DNA of 64,000 bases from Micromonospora rhizosphaerae (GTDB taxonomy: Bacteria > Actinomycetota > Actinomycetes > Mycobacteriales > Micromonosporaceae). The position numbers and the translations under genes are program-made. Where the stretch lies: contig NZ_FMHV01000002.1 of NCBI RefSeq assembly GCF_900091465.1, positions 6,448,001-6,512,000 of the forward strand. The letters are read 5' to 3'. This document shows, in pieces, positions 43,531 through 52,009 of this stretch. Numbering within the stretch: the first letter of the stretch is position 1; the number at the start of each line of letters is the position of its first letter. A model generated the notes under the pieces. That model saw only the letters and a program-made list of their open reading frames with translations, had not been told where the DNA came from and ran no database searches.

Positions 43531-43980
43531 ATGAGCGCGGATCGCGGCACCGACGAGCCGAACCTCGGGCTGCTCTGCTTCATCGCGTACCGGGCCATGG
43601 AGGCCCGGGTGCTCGACGCCCTGGCCTCTGCCGGATTCGACGACCTCACACCGGCGCAGGGACGGGTGTTCGCCCGGATCGGCCCGAACGGCACCCGGGT
43701 CACGGACCTGGCCGAGCAGGCGCGGGTCACCAAGCAGACCGCCGCGTTCCTGGTCGACCAGCTGGAGCGCGCCGGCTACGTCCGCCGGGTGCCCGACCCC
43801 AGGGACGCCCGCGCCCGGCTGGTGACCATCGCCGAGCGGGGCGAAGCGGCGATCACGGTGGCGCGAGGCGCCGAGGCACAGGTCGAAGCCGAATGGACCC
43901 GACACCTGGGCCGGCAGGCCGCGAGCCAGCTCCGGCGCGCCCTGACCCGGCTCCGGGAGATCACCGACCCGTACGAGTGA
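43531..43980 (+). CDS. MarR-family transcriptional regulator
   Basis: A 149 aa winged-helix dimer. The recognition region is VTDLAEQARVTKQTAAFLVDQLE, followed by the wing RVPDPRDARARLVTI; N- and C-terminal helices form the dimer interface. The ATG has AAGGGGG upstream. It probably represses itself and the divergent DinB-like gene through the repeats at 43485-43521. Ligand unknown. Confidence 0.9.
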   Translation: MSADRGTDEPNLGLLCFIAYRAMEARVLDALASAGFDDLTPAQGRVFARIGPNGTRVTDLAEQARVTKQTAAFLVDQLERAGYVRRVPDPRDARARLVTIAERGEAAITVARGAEAQVEAEWTRHLGRQAASQLRRALTRLREITDPYE

Positions 43981-43998
43981 CCGACTACGGATCGGCCG

Positions 43999-45354
43999 CT
44001 ATCGACGGGGGAAGTAGCGGTCCAGCAGCTCGGTGCGGAACTTCCCGGTCGGGTCGAGGTCGGTCAGCAGAGCCAGGAAGTCGGCTTGCCGGGGCCAGGC
44101 CGCGGCCACCGCGCCCGGGCTCGAGCCGAAGACCTTGCCCCAGTGCGGGCGCGGCGCGAACGGCGCCAGCCGCTGCTCCGCCTCGGCCACCACCGGCGTC
44201 ACCGCCGCCTCGTCACCGATCCAGGTGAAGTGCATCGCCAGGGTGTCCCGGCGGTAGTTCGGGCTCAGCCACAGTTCATCGGCGGCCACCGTGCGCAGCT
44301 CGCAGACCTGCACCACGGCCGCGATCCGGTCGGCCACCGGATCCAGGGCGGCCAGCGCCGCTGCGGCCACCTCGCGTGGCAGGTGGTACTCCGACTGCAG
44401 CTCGTCCCCGCTGCTCGGGGTGAACCTGAGCCGGAAGTGCGGCAGCCGCTCGTGCCACGGCCCGGGCACGCCGAGCTGCGGGCTGCAGTTCTCCGCCGGC
44501 ATGCCGGGCACCGGATGGCGGTCCGCCCTGGCCGCCGTCGTACCGAACCAGCGCGCCGGGGGCGGCGGCTGGTCGGCCTGCTGCTTGCGCCACACCTCGA
44601 GGCGGGACGAACGCCAGTCGGTGAAGGCGCTGACGCTGTACGCCGAGGCGAAGGCGGCGCCGAGCGCGTCGCGGGGCAGGCCGAGCCGGACGTACTGCCG
44701 CACGTCGAAGGCGGGCACCACGTCGAGGGTGACCCGGGTGACGACGCCGAGCGCGCCGAGGTTGACCACCATCCCGGCGAACCGGTCGTCGGAGCGGTCC
44801 ACGGTCAGCAGCTCGCCGTCGGCGGTCACCAGTTCCAGGGCGGCGACAGCGGTGGCCAGGTTGCCGTTGGCGTCGCCGGAGCCGTGGGTGGCGGTGGCGA
44901 CCGCGCCGGCCACCGAGATGTGCGGCAGGGAGGCGAGGTTGGCCAGCGCGTACCCCTGGGAGTGCAGCCGGGTGGCCACCTCGCCGTAGCTCAGGCCGGC
45001 GGCGACCGTCACCGTCGCCCGCTCCGGGTCCAGCTCGACGGTGGGCGGCAGCCCGGCCAGCGAGACCAGGTCGCCGGTGGTGTCGCCGAGCCGGTTGAAG
45101 GAGTGCCCGCTGCCCACGGCCCGGATCCGGTCGCTGCCGGCGACCAGCCGGCGCAGTTCGTCCATGGTGGACGGCTCGTGCCGACGTCGGGCCCGGTAGC
45201 GCACGTTGCCGGCCCAGTTCCGGCTCGCGTCCCCGCCCGCGACGCGGGCGCCGCCGCTCTCGGCGCGGGCAGCGCCGCCGCTCGGGACCCGTTGCGCGAT
45301 GCGGCCGCCGTCGGCGTTGGGGGCAGCGACGGCGTGGGCGGGAGTGTCGGTCAC
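43999..45354 (-). CDS. aldO: FAD-linked alditol/xylitol oxidase
   Basis: A 451 aa VAO-type flavoprotein that oxidises alditols to aldoses with O2, giving H2O2. The FAD-binding domain has GSGHSFNRLGDTTGD (about 82-96), LPHISVAGAVATATHGSG with the His that attaches FAD covalently in this family, and VTADGELLTVDRS. The C-terminal half has HWGKVF and LDPTGKFRTELLDRYF. Compared with Streptomyces alditol oxidase it has about 45 extra Gly/Ala/Arg-rich N-terminal residues, so the true start may lie nearer NWAGNVRY. The GTG start overlaps the upstream stop (GTGA). Confidence 0.88.
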   Translation of the reverse strand: MTDTPAHAVAAPNADGGRIAQRVPSGGAARAESGGARVAGGDASRNWAGNVRYRARRRHEPSTMDELRRLVAGSDRIRAVGSGHSFNRLGDTTGDLVSLAGLPPTVELDPERATVTVAAGLSYGEVATRLHSQGYALANLASLPHISVAGAVATATHGSGDANGNLATAVAALELVTADGELLTVDRSDDRFAGMVVNLGALGVVTRVTLDVVPAFDVRQYVRLGLPRDALGAAFASAYSVSAFTDWRSSRLEVWRKQQADQPPPPARWFGTTAARADRHPVPGMPAENCSPQLGVPGPWHERLPHFRLRFTPSSGDELQSEYHLPREVAAAALAALDPVADRIAAVVQVCELRTVAADELWLSPNYRRDTLAMHFTWIGDEAAVTPVVAEAEQRLAPFAPRPHWGKVFGSSPGAVAAAWPRQADFLALLTDLDPTGKFRTELLDRYFPRR

Positions 45355-46106
45355 GGAGCGGTCTTCCGGTCAGTCGCGGATTCGTCGGTCAGGGCGGCGC
45401 AGAGCCGGTCCAGCGCCGCGTCGACCTGGCCGGTGTTGTATCCGCGCAGGGCGACCGGCAGCCCGGCCGCCCGGGCCTGCTCGATCTCCGACCGGGCGGC
45501 CAGCCGCGCCGACCGGTCGTCCCGGGCCAGCGCGGCCCGGGCGCGGCGGATCAGCTCGTTCACCCGGTCCATCCGGTAGCCGCGCAGCCCCTCGGTGAAC
45601 TCCAGCTCAAGGCCGTCCAGCCCGAGCGAGGTACGGGAGTCGGTGAACCGGTCCCCCGCGAAGCGGGTCAGCGCGGCGGCCAGCTCCTCGGGCGTCTCCC
45701 GCACCTGGGCCAGGTCGAGCAGTTCGATGGCGGCCCGACCGTCGACCGGGTGCTGCGCGGTCGCCTTCGGCCCCGGTGGCATGCCCGCGGCCGGTACGCC
45801 GAGCAGCCGCGGCGCGCCGGGCCGCCCGTCCTGGCGGGGCGCGTCCTCGAGCGCCAGCGCGTCGAACTGGTCCCACCGGTAGGTCCCGCGCAGGCCGGAC
45901 CGGCGGACGTCGAGGCCCTCGGGGCCGATGGCGAAGCGGAACGGGCGCAGCACTCCGACCAGCACCACCGCGCCGAGGGCGATGCTGCCCAGGGCGACCA
46001 GGATGGGCAGGACCCGCCCCTCACGGGAGCAGGACAACAGCACCACCCCGCCGACCACGCAGAGGATCGCCAGCGGCAGCGAGCTCCGGTTCCTGTGCAG
46101 CTCCAC
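45351..46106 (-). CDS. Two-helix membrane protein with cytosolic tail, unknown function
   Basis: A 251 aa protein. Two N-terminal transmembrane helices (about 10-28 and 32-52) precede a PH-like strand-rich segment (FRFAIGPEGLDVRRSG). The tail contains two short repeats with DivIVA-like spacing: LRGYRMDRVNELIRRARAAL and LRGYNTGQVDAALDRLCAAL, each a G-Y then x-V followed by a helix. That would suit a polar or septal scaffold role, but this is inference. It is translationally coupled (GTGA) to the alditol oxidase gene. Confidence 0.65.
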   Translation of the reverse strand: MELHRNRSSLPLAILCVVGGVVLLSCSREGRVLPILVALGSIALGAVVLVGVLRPFRFAIGPEGLDVRRSGLRGTYRWDQFDALALEDAPRQDGRPGAPRLLGVPAAGMPPGPKATAQHPVDGRAAIELLDLAQVRETPEELAAALTRFAGDRFTDSRTSLGLDGLELEFTEGLRGYRMDRVNELIRRARAALARDDRSARLAARSEIEQARAAGLPVALRGYNTGQVDAALDRLCAALTDESATDRKTAP

Positions 46107-46477
46107 GTCGTACCCCCCGTCCGCGACCGTCCGGGTGCATCATCCGCCTGCCTGTCAAGGGGCGGAAACCGGTCGATCGGGCACGGTTGCTCCGGCGCCG
46201 ACGGGGAAACCTACGCCGATGAGCTGCTACCGCGACCCCACCCTCCGCGGCGACGGGTGCCCGTCGGAGGAGGAGATCAACTCGACCGGCGTCGGGCGCG
46301 ACCCGGCCAGCGCGGCCCCGGCGGCGCACCGGACTGCTCCGGTGCCGTTGCCGGTGCCCACGCCGGAGCCGGAGCCGGACCCCGTCCCCGTACCGGGTCC
46401 ACCGCCCCGCGCGGCCGGCGCAGTGGCCCGCCGACCTGGGCGACGGGGCCGGTCCGCCCCCGTCGCCCTGCCACCGC
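46107..46477. other. Intergenic region, no convincing gene
   Basis: A 371 bp gap. A plus-strand frame beginning ATG 46219 has a Cys-rich start and a Pro/Glu/Val tract, but runs on antisense through the LLM gene without a stop until 46821 and lacks a good ribosome site. The region also holds the LLM terminator. Confidence 0.4.
46438..46468 (-). terminator. Terminator of LLM oxidoreductase gene
   Basis: GGGCGACGGGG (46438-46448) pairs perfectly with CCCCGTCGCCC (46458-46468) around a 9-nt loop, 9 bp beyond the minus-strand stop. Confidence 0.75.
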
Positions 46478-47407
46478 TCAGACCTGCCGCATCACCTCGG
46501 CGGCGACCAACTCCAGGTGATCCAGGTCGGCCAGGTCGAGCACCTGGAGATAGATCCGCCGGCTGCCGATCTCGGCGTACCGGCCGATCTTGTCGACGAT
46601 CTCGGCGGGCGTGCCGGCGAGGCCGTTCTCGCGCAACTCGGCCGGCTCCCGGCCGATCGCGGCGGCCCGCCGGGTCACCTCGGCCTCGTCCCGGCCGCAG
46701 CAGAGCACCAGCGCGTTGGACCAGACCAGCTCGTCCGGGTCGCGGCCGATCTCGGCGCACGCCCACCGGACCCGCTCGAACTGGGCCGCCGAGTCCTCGA
46801 CCGAGACGAACGGCAGGTTGAACTCGTCGGCGTAGCGGGCGGCGAGGCCGGGCGTCCGCTTGGCACCCGTCCCGCCGAGCAGGATCGGCGGACACGGGCG
46901 CTGCGCCGGCTTGGGCAGCGCCGGGGAGTTCCGGACCTGGTAATACTTCCCGAGGAAGTCGAAGGTCTTGCCGACCGGCGTCTCCCAGAGCCCGGTGATG
47001 ATCGCGAGCTGCTCCTCCAGCCGGTCGAAGCGCTCCCGGAGCGCCGGAAACGGAATCCCGTACGCGCTGTGCTCCTCGGCGTACCAGCCGGTGCCGATGC
47101 CCAGTTCGACCCGGCCGCCGCTCATCTGGTCGACCTGCGCGACGGTGATCGCGAGCGGGCCGGGCAGCCGGAAGGTGGCCGCGGTCATCAGGGTGCCGAG
47201 ACGGAGCCGGGCGGTGTCCCGGGCCAGCCCCGCGAGGGTCGTCCAGGCGTCGGTCGGACCCGGCTCGCCGCTCACCGAACCCATCTTCAGGTAGTGGTCG
47301 GAGCGGAAGAAGGCGGCGAAGCCCGTCTCCTCCGCACAGCGGGCCACGGCGAGCAGCTGGTCGTAGCTGGCGCCCTGCTGGGGCTCAGTGAAGATCCGCA
47401 GTTCCAT
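46478..47407 (-). CDS. LLM-class F420-dependent oxidoreductase
   Basis: A 309 aa TIM-barrel luciferase-like monooxygenase-family protein. DHYLKMG, GTLMTAATFRLPGPLAITVAQVDQ and GRVELGIGTGWYAEEH are the family signatures; actinobacterial members with this pattern generally use reduced coenzyme F420 rather than FMN. ATG 47407 is chosen, as upstream sequence in frame crosses into the promoter region. Substrate unknown. It is divergent from the ArsR gene. Confidence 0.88.
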   Translation of the reverse strand: MELRIFTEPQQGASYDQLLAVARCAEETGFAAFFRSDHYLKMGSVSGEPGPTDAWTTLAGLARDTARLRLGTLMTAATFRLPGPLAITVAQVDQMSGGRVELGIGTGWYAEEHSAYGIPFPALRERFDRLEEQLAIITGLWETPVGKTFDFLGKYYQVRNSPALPKPAQRPCPPILLGGTGAKRTPGLAARYADEFNLPFVSVEDSAAQFERVRWACAEIGRDPDELVWSNALVLCCGRDEAEVTRRAAAIGREPAELRENGLAGTPAEIVDKIGRYAEIGSRRIYLQVLDLADLDHLELVAAEVMRQV

Positions 47408-47508
47408 GCCCCGAGCATATTGAGCCGAAATGTCCGGCTGAGGGGGAAGGACCCTTGTTAACACCTGTGCAGTGATGCAGCTCTTCGGAGCTGACCTCGT
47501 CACATTCC

Positions 47509-47544
47509 TTGACAGTCATATGAGCCTCGGGGCATACTTTGGTG
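47509..47544 (+). promoter_or_regulatory. Promoter of ArsR/SRPBCC operon, leaderless
   Basis: Consensus -35 TTGACA (47509-47514) and -10 CATACT (47533-47538) with an 18-bp spacer. The transcript start predicted 7 bp after the -10 coincides with GTG 47545, so the mRNA is probably leaderless. Confidence 0.7.
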
Positions 47545-47853
47545 GTGTCCGTTGACGCCTTCGCCGTCCTGGCCGAGCCGACCCGGCGCCGGATCCTCGA
47601 ACGGCTCCGCCGCGCCGAGAGCAGCGTCGGCGACCTCGTGGACGCGCTGGGGATGAGCCAGCCGGCCGTCTCCAAGCACCTCAAGGTGCTGCGCGAGGCC
47701 GGCTTCGTCACCTGCCGCACGGTCGCCCGGCAGCGGATCTACCGGATCGAGGTACGCCCGCTGCAGGCCGTGGACGGCTGGCTCGCGCCGTACCGGCGAC
47801 TGTGGACGGACCATCTCGACGCCCTCGAGCGCCATCTCGACAGTCAGGAGTGA
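47545..47853 (+). CDS. ArsR-family transcriptional regulator
   Basis: A 102 aa winged-helix regulator. FAVLAEPTRRRILERL and LGMSQPAVSKHLKVLREAGFV are classic ArsR; there is no obvious metal-binding Cys pair, so it belongs to the SRPBCC-associated, non-metal branch. GTG 47545 is preferred over the in-frame TTG/GTG just upstream, because family N termini begin SVDAFAVL and the promoter predicts this base. Its stop lies 2 bp before the SRPBCC gene, a common two-gene unit. Confidence 0.9.
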   Translation: MSVDAFAVLAEPTRRRILERLRRAESSVGDLVDALGMSQPAVSKHLKVLREAGFVTCRTVARQRIYRIEVRPLQAVDGWLAPYRRLWTDHLDALERHLDSQE

Positions 47854-47855
47854 CG

Positions 47856-48398
47856 ATGGACCGCGACAGCTTCCGACCCGGCCCGCTCGCCGAGGTCTTC
47901 TGCATACCCGCCGACGACCGCTGGGACCTGGTGTTCGTCCGCGACCTGCGGCATCCGCCAGAGAAGGTGTGGGCGGCACTGACCGAGCCGGCCCGGCTCG
48001 CCGAGTGGGCGCCGTTCCTCGCCAGCCGCGACCTCGGCACGGAGGGCGACGCCACGCTCAGCATGGTGGACGGCGACCAGACCACCGACACGCCGGCCAC
48101 CGTGCTCCGCGCGGAGCGGCCGACCCTGCTCGAGTACACCTGGGGCGGCGACCTGCTGCGCTGGGAGCTCACCCCGTCCGACGCCGGCACCCGGCTCACG
48201 CTGAAGCACCGGGTGGAGAAGCGGGACCTGGCCCCGATGATGGCCGCCGGGTGGCACCTCTGCCTGGACGTCGCCGACCATCTGCTCGAGGGCGACCCGG
48301 TCGGCCCGATCCGCGGCGCGGAGGCGATGAACTTCGGCTGGGCCGAGCTGCGCGACGCGTACGCCGAGCGCCTGGACCTTGACCCACCACGGCCCTGA
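47856..48398 (+). CDS. SRPBCC (AHSA1-like) domain protein
   Basis: A 180 aa START-like protein. FVRDLRHPPEKVWAALTEPARLAEWAPF is the signature of AHSA1/CalC-type domains, with later ERPTLLEYTWGG and TLKHRVEKRD. The ATG has CAGGAG upstream, within the end of arsR. Usually regulated by the partner ArsR protein. Ligand and role unknown. Confidence 0.88.
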   Translation: MDRDSFRPGPLAEVFCIPADDRWDLVFVRDLRHPPEKVWAALTEPARLAEWAPFLASRDLGTEGDATLSMVDGDQTTDTPATVLRAERPTLLEYTWGGDLLRWELTPSDAGTRLTLKHRVEKRDLAPMMAAGWHLCLDVADHLLEGDPVGPIRGAEAMNFGWAELRDAYAERLDLDPPRP

Positions 48399-48457
48399 GC
48401 GGCCGGCGAGGCCGCACCCGGCCGGCGGGGGCCGCACCCGGCGCCCCCGGGCCGGCC

Positions 48458-49672
48458 TCAGCTCGCAATGGCCGCGGCGTCCGGGAGGGTGATGGCGGTG
48501 GCCGCCTTGCGGATCGGCTCGGTCACCCGGCGGATCATGCGCTCCCGGCCGGGCAGGTGCGGCATCAGCCGCAGCATCAGCACCTGGAACCGGATCTGGG
48601 CGGCCGAGCGAAGCACCATCCCCTTCAGGTTGCGCTCGGCGAGCTGCTGGTTCGCCTCGACGAACGGGCGCATCCGCCGCTCGTAGTCGGCGAACCCGGC
48701 CGCCGGGTCGCCGCCCGCCGTCGCGAGCGAGGTCGCCAGCACGTACGCCCCGACCAGGCTCAGGCTGGTCCCCTGCCCGGAGGCGGGCGACGCCCCGTAC
48801 GCGGCGTCGCCGACCAGGCCGATCCGCCCCGCCGACCAGCGGTCCATCCGCACCTGGCTCATCGAGTCGAGGTAGAAGTCCGGCGCGTCCCACATCGCGT
48901 CGAGCAGCCGCGGCACCTGCCACCCCACGCCGGCGAACGCCTCCGCCAGCAGCGCCTTCTGCCCGGCCACGTCACGGTGGTCGGGCCCGCCCTGCGGCGA
49001 GGGGAACAGGAAGAGGGTCTTGGCGTCTTGAGCGCCGGCGGTGCGGTACACGCCGACCGTCCGCCCGGGGGCGGGGTGCATCAGCTCGGTGCGGGGGACG
49101 CCGAACTCGGCCGGCACCGTGAAGATCGCGATGTGGTGGCCGAGGTGCCGTAGGTGCGACGACTCCGGTCCGAAGGCCAGCCGGCGCACGTTCGAGTGCA
49201 GCCCGTCCGCACCGATCACCAGGTCGAACGTCCGCCGCGAACCCCGCTCGAAGGCCACCTCGACCCCCTCGGCGATCGGGGTCATCGCGGCGATCGAGTC
49301 GCCGAAGACGTACTCCACGTCGTCGGTGGCGGCGGCGAGGATCCGGGCCAGGTCGCCGCGCATGATCTCGGCGTCGTCGCCCTCCCGACCGCCGAAGAGC
49401 TGGGCGTCCATGGTGGCGAGCTGGGCGCCCTCGGCGTCCACGAAGCGGGCCAGCCGCATGCCGGTGTCGTGCCGCCGCACCTGCTCCAGCAGGCCCATCC
49501 GGTCGACCACGTCGAGGGCGGCACCGCGAATGTCCACCTTGTAGCCGCCCGCGCGCAGCGCGGGGGCGCGCTCGACGACGGTCGGACGGAAGCCGTAGCG
49601 ACGCAGCCACCAGGCCAGAGCGGGGCCGGCGACGCTGGCGCCGGAGATCAGGATGTTCGTCATGCCCATCAC
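48458..49672 (-). CDS. FAD-dependent monooxygenase (TetX/PHBH-like)
   Basis: A 404 aa group A flavoprotein monooxygenase. GASVAGPALAWWL is the GxGxxG-type FAD motif, GGYKVDIRG and IGADGLHSNVRR follow (the DG motif), and VGDAAYGASPASGQGTSLSLVGAYVLA closes the FAD site. It likely hydroxylates or inactivates an aromatic compound or antibiotic using NAD(P)H and O2. The start is uncertain among 49672 GTG, 49669 ATG and 49663 ATG; none has a clear ribosome site, so a leaderless message is possible. It is divergent from a TetR gene. Confidence 0.87.
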   Translation of the reverse strand: MMGMTNILISGASVAGPALAWWLRRYGFRPTVVERAPALRAGGYKVDIRGAALDVVDRMGLLEQVRRHDTGMRLARFVDAEGAQLATMDAQLFGGREGDDAEIMRGDLARILAAATDDVEYVFGDSIAAMTPIAEGVEVAFERGSRRTFDLVIGADGLHSNVRRLAFGPESSHLRHLGHHIAIFTVPAEFGVPRTELMHPAPGRTVGVYRTAGAQDAKTLFLFPSPQGGPDHRDVAGQKALLAEAFAGVGWQVPRLLDAMWDAPDFYLDSMSQVRMDRWSAGRIGLVGDAAYGASPASGQGTSLSLVGAYVLATSLATAGGDPAAGFADYERRMRPFVEANQQLAERNLKGMVLRSAAQIRFQVLMLRLMPHLPGRERMIRRVTEPIRKAATAITLPDAAAIAS

Positions 49673-49676
49673 CGTA

Positions 49677-49716
49677 CAAGCGTTTAAGACGTTTGTGCAA
49701 GACGTTCGTTCAAGCG
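49677..49716. promoter_or_regulatory. Putative TetR operator between divergent genes
   Basis: CAAGCGTTTAAGACGTTTG (49677-49695) is an imperfect palindrome, with CAA/TTG and CGT/ACG arms. A related half-site CAAGACGTT follows at 49698-49706 and CAAGCG at 49711-49716. The block abuts the FAD monooxygenase start and lies 20-60 bp ahead of the TetR start. Confidence 0.55.
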
Positions 49717-49734
49717 ATCGGCTAGGCTGTCGGC

Positions 49735-50313
49735 ATGGGAAATCGGGAAGACCTGCTCGCCGGCGCGAAGCGCTGCCTGATGGAGAAGGGGTACTCGGGC
49801 ACCACCGCCCGGGACATCGCCGGCGCCTCGGGCACCAGCCTGGCCGCCATCGGCTACCACTTCCGCACGACGAAGGCCCTGCTCGACCAGGCCCTCGTCG
49901 AGGCGATGGCGGAGTGGGGCGAGGAGCTCCAGCGGGCCCTCGCGGTGGACGCCGGGCCGGACGCCACGCCCGAGCAGCGGTTCGAGGCGGCCTGGACCCG
50001 GATCATCGAGTCCTTCGCCCGGCTGCGGCCGCTCTGGGCCATCCAGTTCGAGCTGATCGCCCAGATGGACCGCGCCCCGGAGCTGCGCGAGGCCTTCGCC
50101 GCCGCGAACCACCAGGCCCGGCTGGGGCTGGCCGAGATCTTCCACCGCCTCGACCCGACCGCCGACGAGGCGGATGCGCTGCGGCTCGGCTCGTTCCACC
50201 AGGCGCTGCTCGGCGGCGTGGCGGCCCAGTGGCTGGTCGATCCGGACAGCGCCCCGTCCGCCCAGGACCTGGCCCGGGCGCTCCGCACGATCTCCGGCCA
50301 GTTCACCACCTGA
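49735..50313 (+). CDS. TetR-family transcriptional regulator
   Basis: A 192 aa regulator. The helix-turn-helix YSGTTARDIAGASGTSLAAIGYHF (about residues 20-43, split by the turn) is typical, followed by a ligand-binding helical domain with the TetR_C-like FELIAQMDRAPELREAF. It probably represses itself and the divergent flavin monooxygenase through the intervening repeats. Confidence 0.92.
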   Translation: MGNREDLLAGAKRCLMEKGYSGTTARDIAGASGTSLAAIGYHFRTTKALLDQALVEAMAEWGEELQRALAVDAGPDATPEQRFEAAWTRIIESFARLRPLWAIQFELIAQMDRAPELREAFAAANHQARLGLAEIFHRLDPTADEADALRLGSFHQALLGGVAAQWLVDPDSAPSAQDLARALRTISGQFTT

Positions 50314-50460
50314 GTGGCGCACCGCCCGCACCCTCTCGTGCTCCGATTCGGACACCCTCCCATCAGCCCGGGACCTCGCGCCGACGGCCTCAGCGCTCAT
50401 GCGCCCCGGCCAAGGCGAGCAGCGGCGGGGCCCGCGGACCCGCCAACGGGAGCACGCCGG

Positions 50461-50868
50461 TCAGCTGGCCGGCTTGCGCGTGCGGCGTCGGCGGATCAGC
50501 CGGGCACCGACGCTCACCACGGTCGTCCCCGCCGCCATCCCGACCAAGACCAGCACCGCTCCCACCGCCCACAGGCCGGTTTCGTCGACCGACGCGGCGT
50601 GCGTCGCCCAGGTGAGGGTGAAGGCGGCCGTCATCACGGGCGCCACCAGCCAGGGACTCAGCCACCAGCCGCCGACCGCGGCTAGCAGGGTCAGGGTGAG
50701 CACGCAGCCGGCCACCTGCCACGGCGCGTACGGCCCGCTGGTCGCGCCGGTCTCCGGGTTGACCGTGTACCCGGTGTCCCAGCCCAGCCAGGCCCACCAG
50801 GTGCCGACCGTGGCCGCGGCGAGAATCAGACCGCCGAGCAGGTTACGCGTTCGTGTCATGGTGGTCAC
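50461..50868 (-). CDS. Four-helix membrane protein, unknown function
   Basis: A 135 aa protein with four hydrophobic helices (about 9-28, 50-67, 72-88 and 98-120). Trp-rich interfacial stretches (TWWAWLGWDTGY) follow the first helix, and the C terminus is basic (RLIRRRRTRK), oriented to the cytosol. I cannot assign a family. It stands alone before the genomic island. Confidence 0.65.
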   Translation of the reverse strand: MTTMTRTRNLLGGLILAAATVGTWWAWLGWDTGYTVNPETGATSGPYAPWQVAGCVLTLTLLAAVGGWWLSPWLVAPVMTAAFTLTWATHAASVDETGLWAVGAVLVLVGMAAGTTVVSVGARLIRRRRTRKPAS

Positions 50869-51016
50869 GGACCGATCCTTGCGCTCGGTGCCGTCGGGCG
50901 GATGAGCATTCGTACCAGAATCGTTGAGCGGGGCAGGGAGGGCTACCGGGCCATCAGGGCGCGGCCGTGTCGTGGCCCCGCGGCGTGGGCCCCGGGGCCG
51001 GGGCGGTGTTGAGCGT

Positions 51017-51298
51017 CTAGGACGCGTAGATGGAGATCTTGAAATTGCTCTTCACCACCGGGCCGAAGGTACTCGGCCAGCTACCGAAGGGTTGGGAGTT
51101 GCTGCTCCAGCCGCCCTGCCCGGCCGTGCAGGCCGCCATCCCGGTCACGGGGACCGGCGAGATCGAGGTGACGGTCCCCTTCGAGAACGAGTCGTGGGCG
51201 TGCTCGGCCATCCTCAGCCTGGGGCCGCCGTCGAGGTCCTCCGGCCCGCCGCCATCCGTCGCCACGTGGCGGACGAAACCTGCGGCGCGGCCGCACAC
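51017..51298 (-). pseudogene. Probable C-terminal remnant of a secreted-type protein
   Basis: The stretch 50869-51449 lacks any convincing intact gene. On the minus strand a frame ending at 51017 has a strand-rich, Ser/Gly/Trp-rich end (GGWSSNSQPFGSWPSTFG, then KSNFKISIYAS) that looks like the tail of an exported protein; its 5' part dissolves into shifted, Arg-rich sequence. No ribosome site or signal peptide. It lies at the left edge of the tRNA-linked island and may be a relic broken by integration. Confidence 0.35.
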
Positions 51299-51316
51299 TC
51301 CGCTCGACGGACCAAA

Positions 51317-51361
51317 GTGGAGCGGGCGGGGCTCGAAGCCGCGACCGAGGAATTACGAGTC
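51317..51361. repeat. Degenerate att-like copy of tRNA 3' half (left end)
   Basis: 45 bp aligning without gaps to 58828-58872 with five mismatches by eye, in the same orientation. It includes the T-arm and the 3' side of the anticodon region. It lies outside any gene and is interpreted as an old attachment-site remnant. Confidence 0.7.
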
Positions 51362-51449
51362 GGAGCGGTCGGAGTTTGGTGCCCGTTCACGACCGCGCGA
51401 GTAGGTGGTCGCCCACAAAGGCGTTCGGACGTCGCCGCCCGAGGCGGGG

Positions 51450-51908
51450 TTAGCTGGAACCGTTGCCGCCGAGGTACATGGGCCGTTCGAAGAAGGTCTC
51501 CAGTACGACGATGGTCTGGGTGCCGGTGACGCCGTCGACGGCGAAGACTCGTCGCAGCACGGCCTGCAGCTGCTCGGTGGTCGAGGTGCGGATCTTCACC
51601 AGCAACGACGCCGACCCGGCGATGATGTGCGCCTCCTGGATCTCGGGGATATCCGCCAACGCGTCGCGGGTCGGCGGGTCGCCCATCCAGGCGCTTGCCT
51701 GCAGCATCACGTAGGACAGAACGCCGCGGCTGGCCGCGGCTGGATCGACGTCGACGGTAGTACGCCGGATGACACCGCGCTCGCGCAGCTTGCGCACCCG
51801 CTCATGGGCCGACCCAGCCGACAGCCCGACCGCCTGGCCCAGGGACACGTACGACTGCGTGGCGTCGACCTGCAGCTGCGCCAGCAAAGCTCGGTCGATG
51901 CTGTCCAT
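51450..51908 (-). CDS. Lrp/AsnC-family transcriptional regulator
   Basis: A 152 aa regulator. An N-terminal helix-turn-helix (DRALLAQLQVDATQSYVSLG then SAHERVRKLRERGVI) is followed by a RAM ligand-binding domain (about 70-145, IQEAHIIAGSASLLVKIRT). ATG 51908 gives the usual length. It is divergent from the SMP-30 gene across 101 bp and probably regulates it. Effector may be an amino or sugar acid; unknown. Confidence 0.9.
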   Translation of the reverse strand: MDSIDRALLAQLQVDATQSYVSLGQAVGLSAGSAHERVRKLRERGVIRRTTVDVDPAAASRGVLSYVMLQASAWMGDPPTRDALADIPEIQEAHIIAGSASLLVKIRTSTTEQLQAVLRRVFAVDGVTGTQTIVVLETFFERPMYLGGNGSS

Positions 51909-52009
51909 ACGCGCTCCAGGATGTGAAACGGACAACTCTGCTGTTGACCATATCAGATTCGGCAGAGAAGGCTTCTTGTCGAACGTCATACTAAGGCGAG
52001 GAGACTTCG

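Noticed and set aside
46219..46821. A plus-strand frame starting MSCYRDPTLRGDGC with a Pro/Glu/Val tract
   Set aside because: It runs antisense through the LLM oxidoreductase and has no good ribosome site. Only the first ~70 codons look unusual, and no stop separates them.
51317..51361. A second functional tRNA gene at the left att copy
   Set aside because: Only the 3' half is present, mismatches break the T-arm pairing, and no 5' acceptor strand or D-arm lies beside it.
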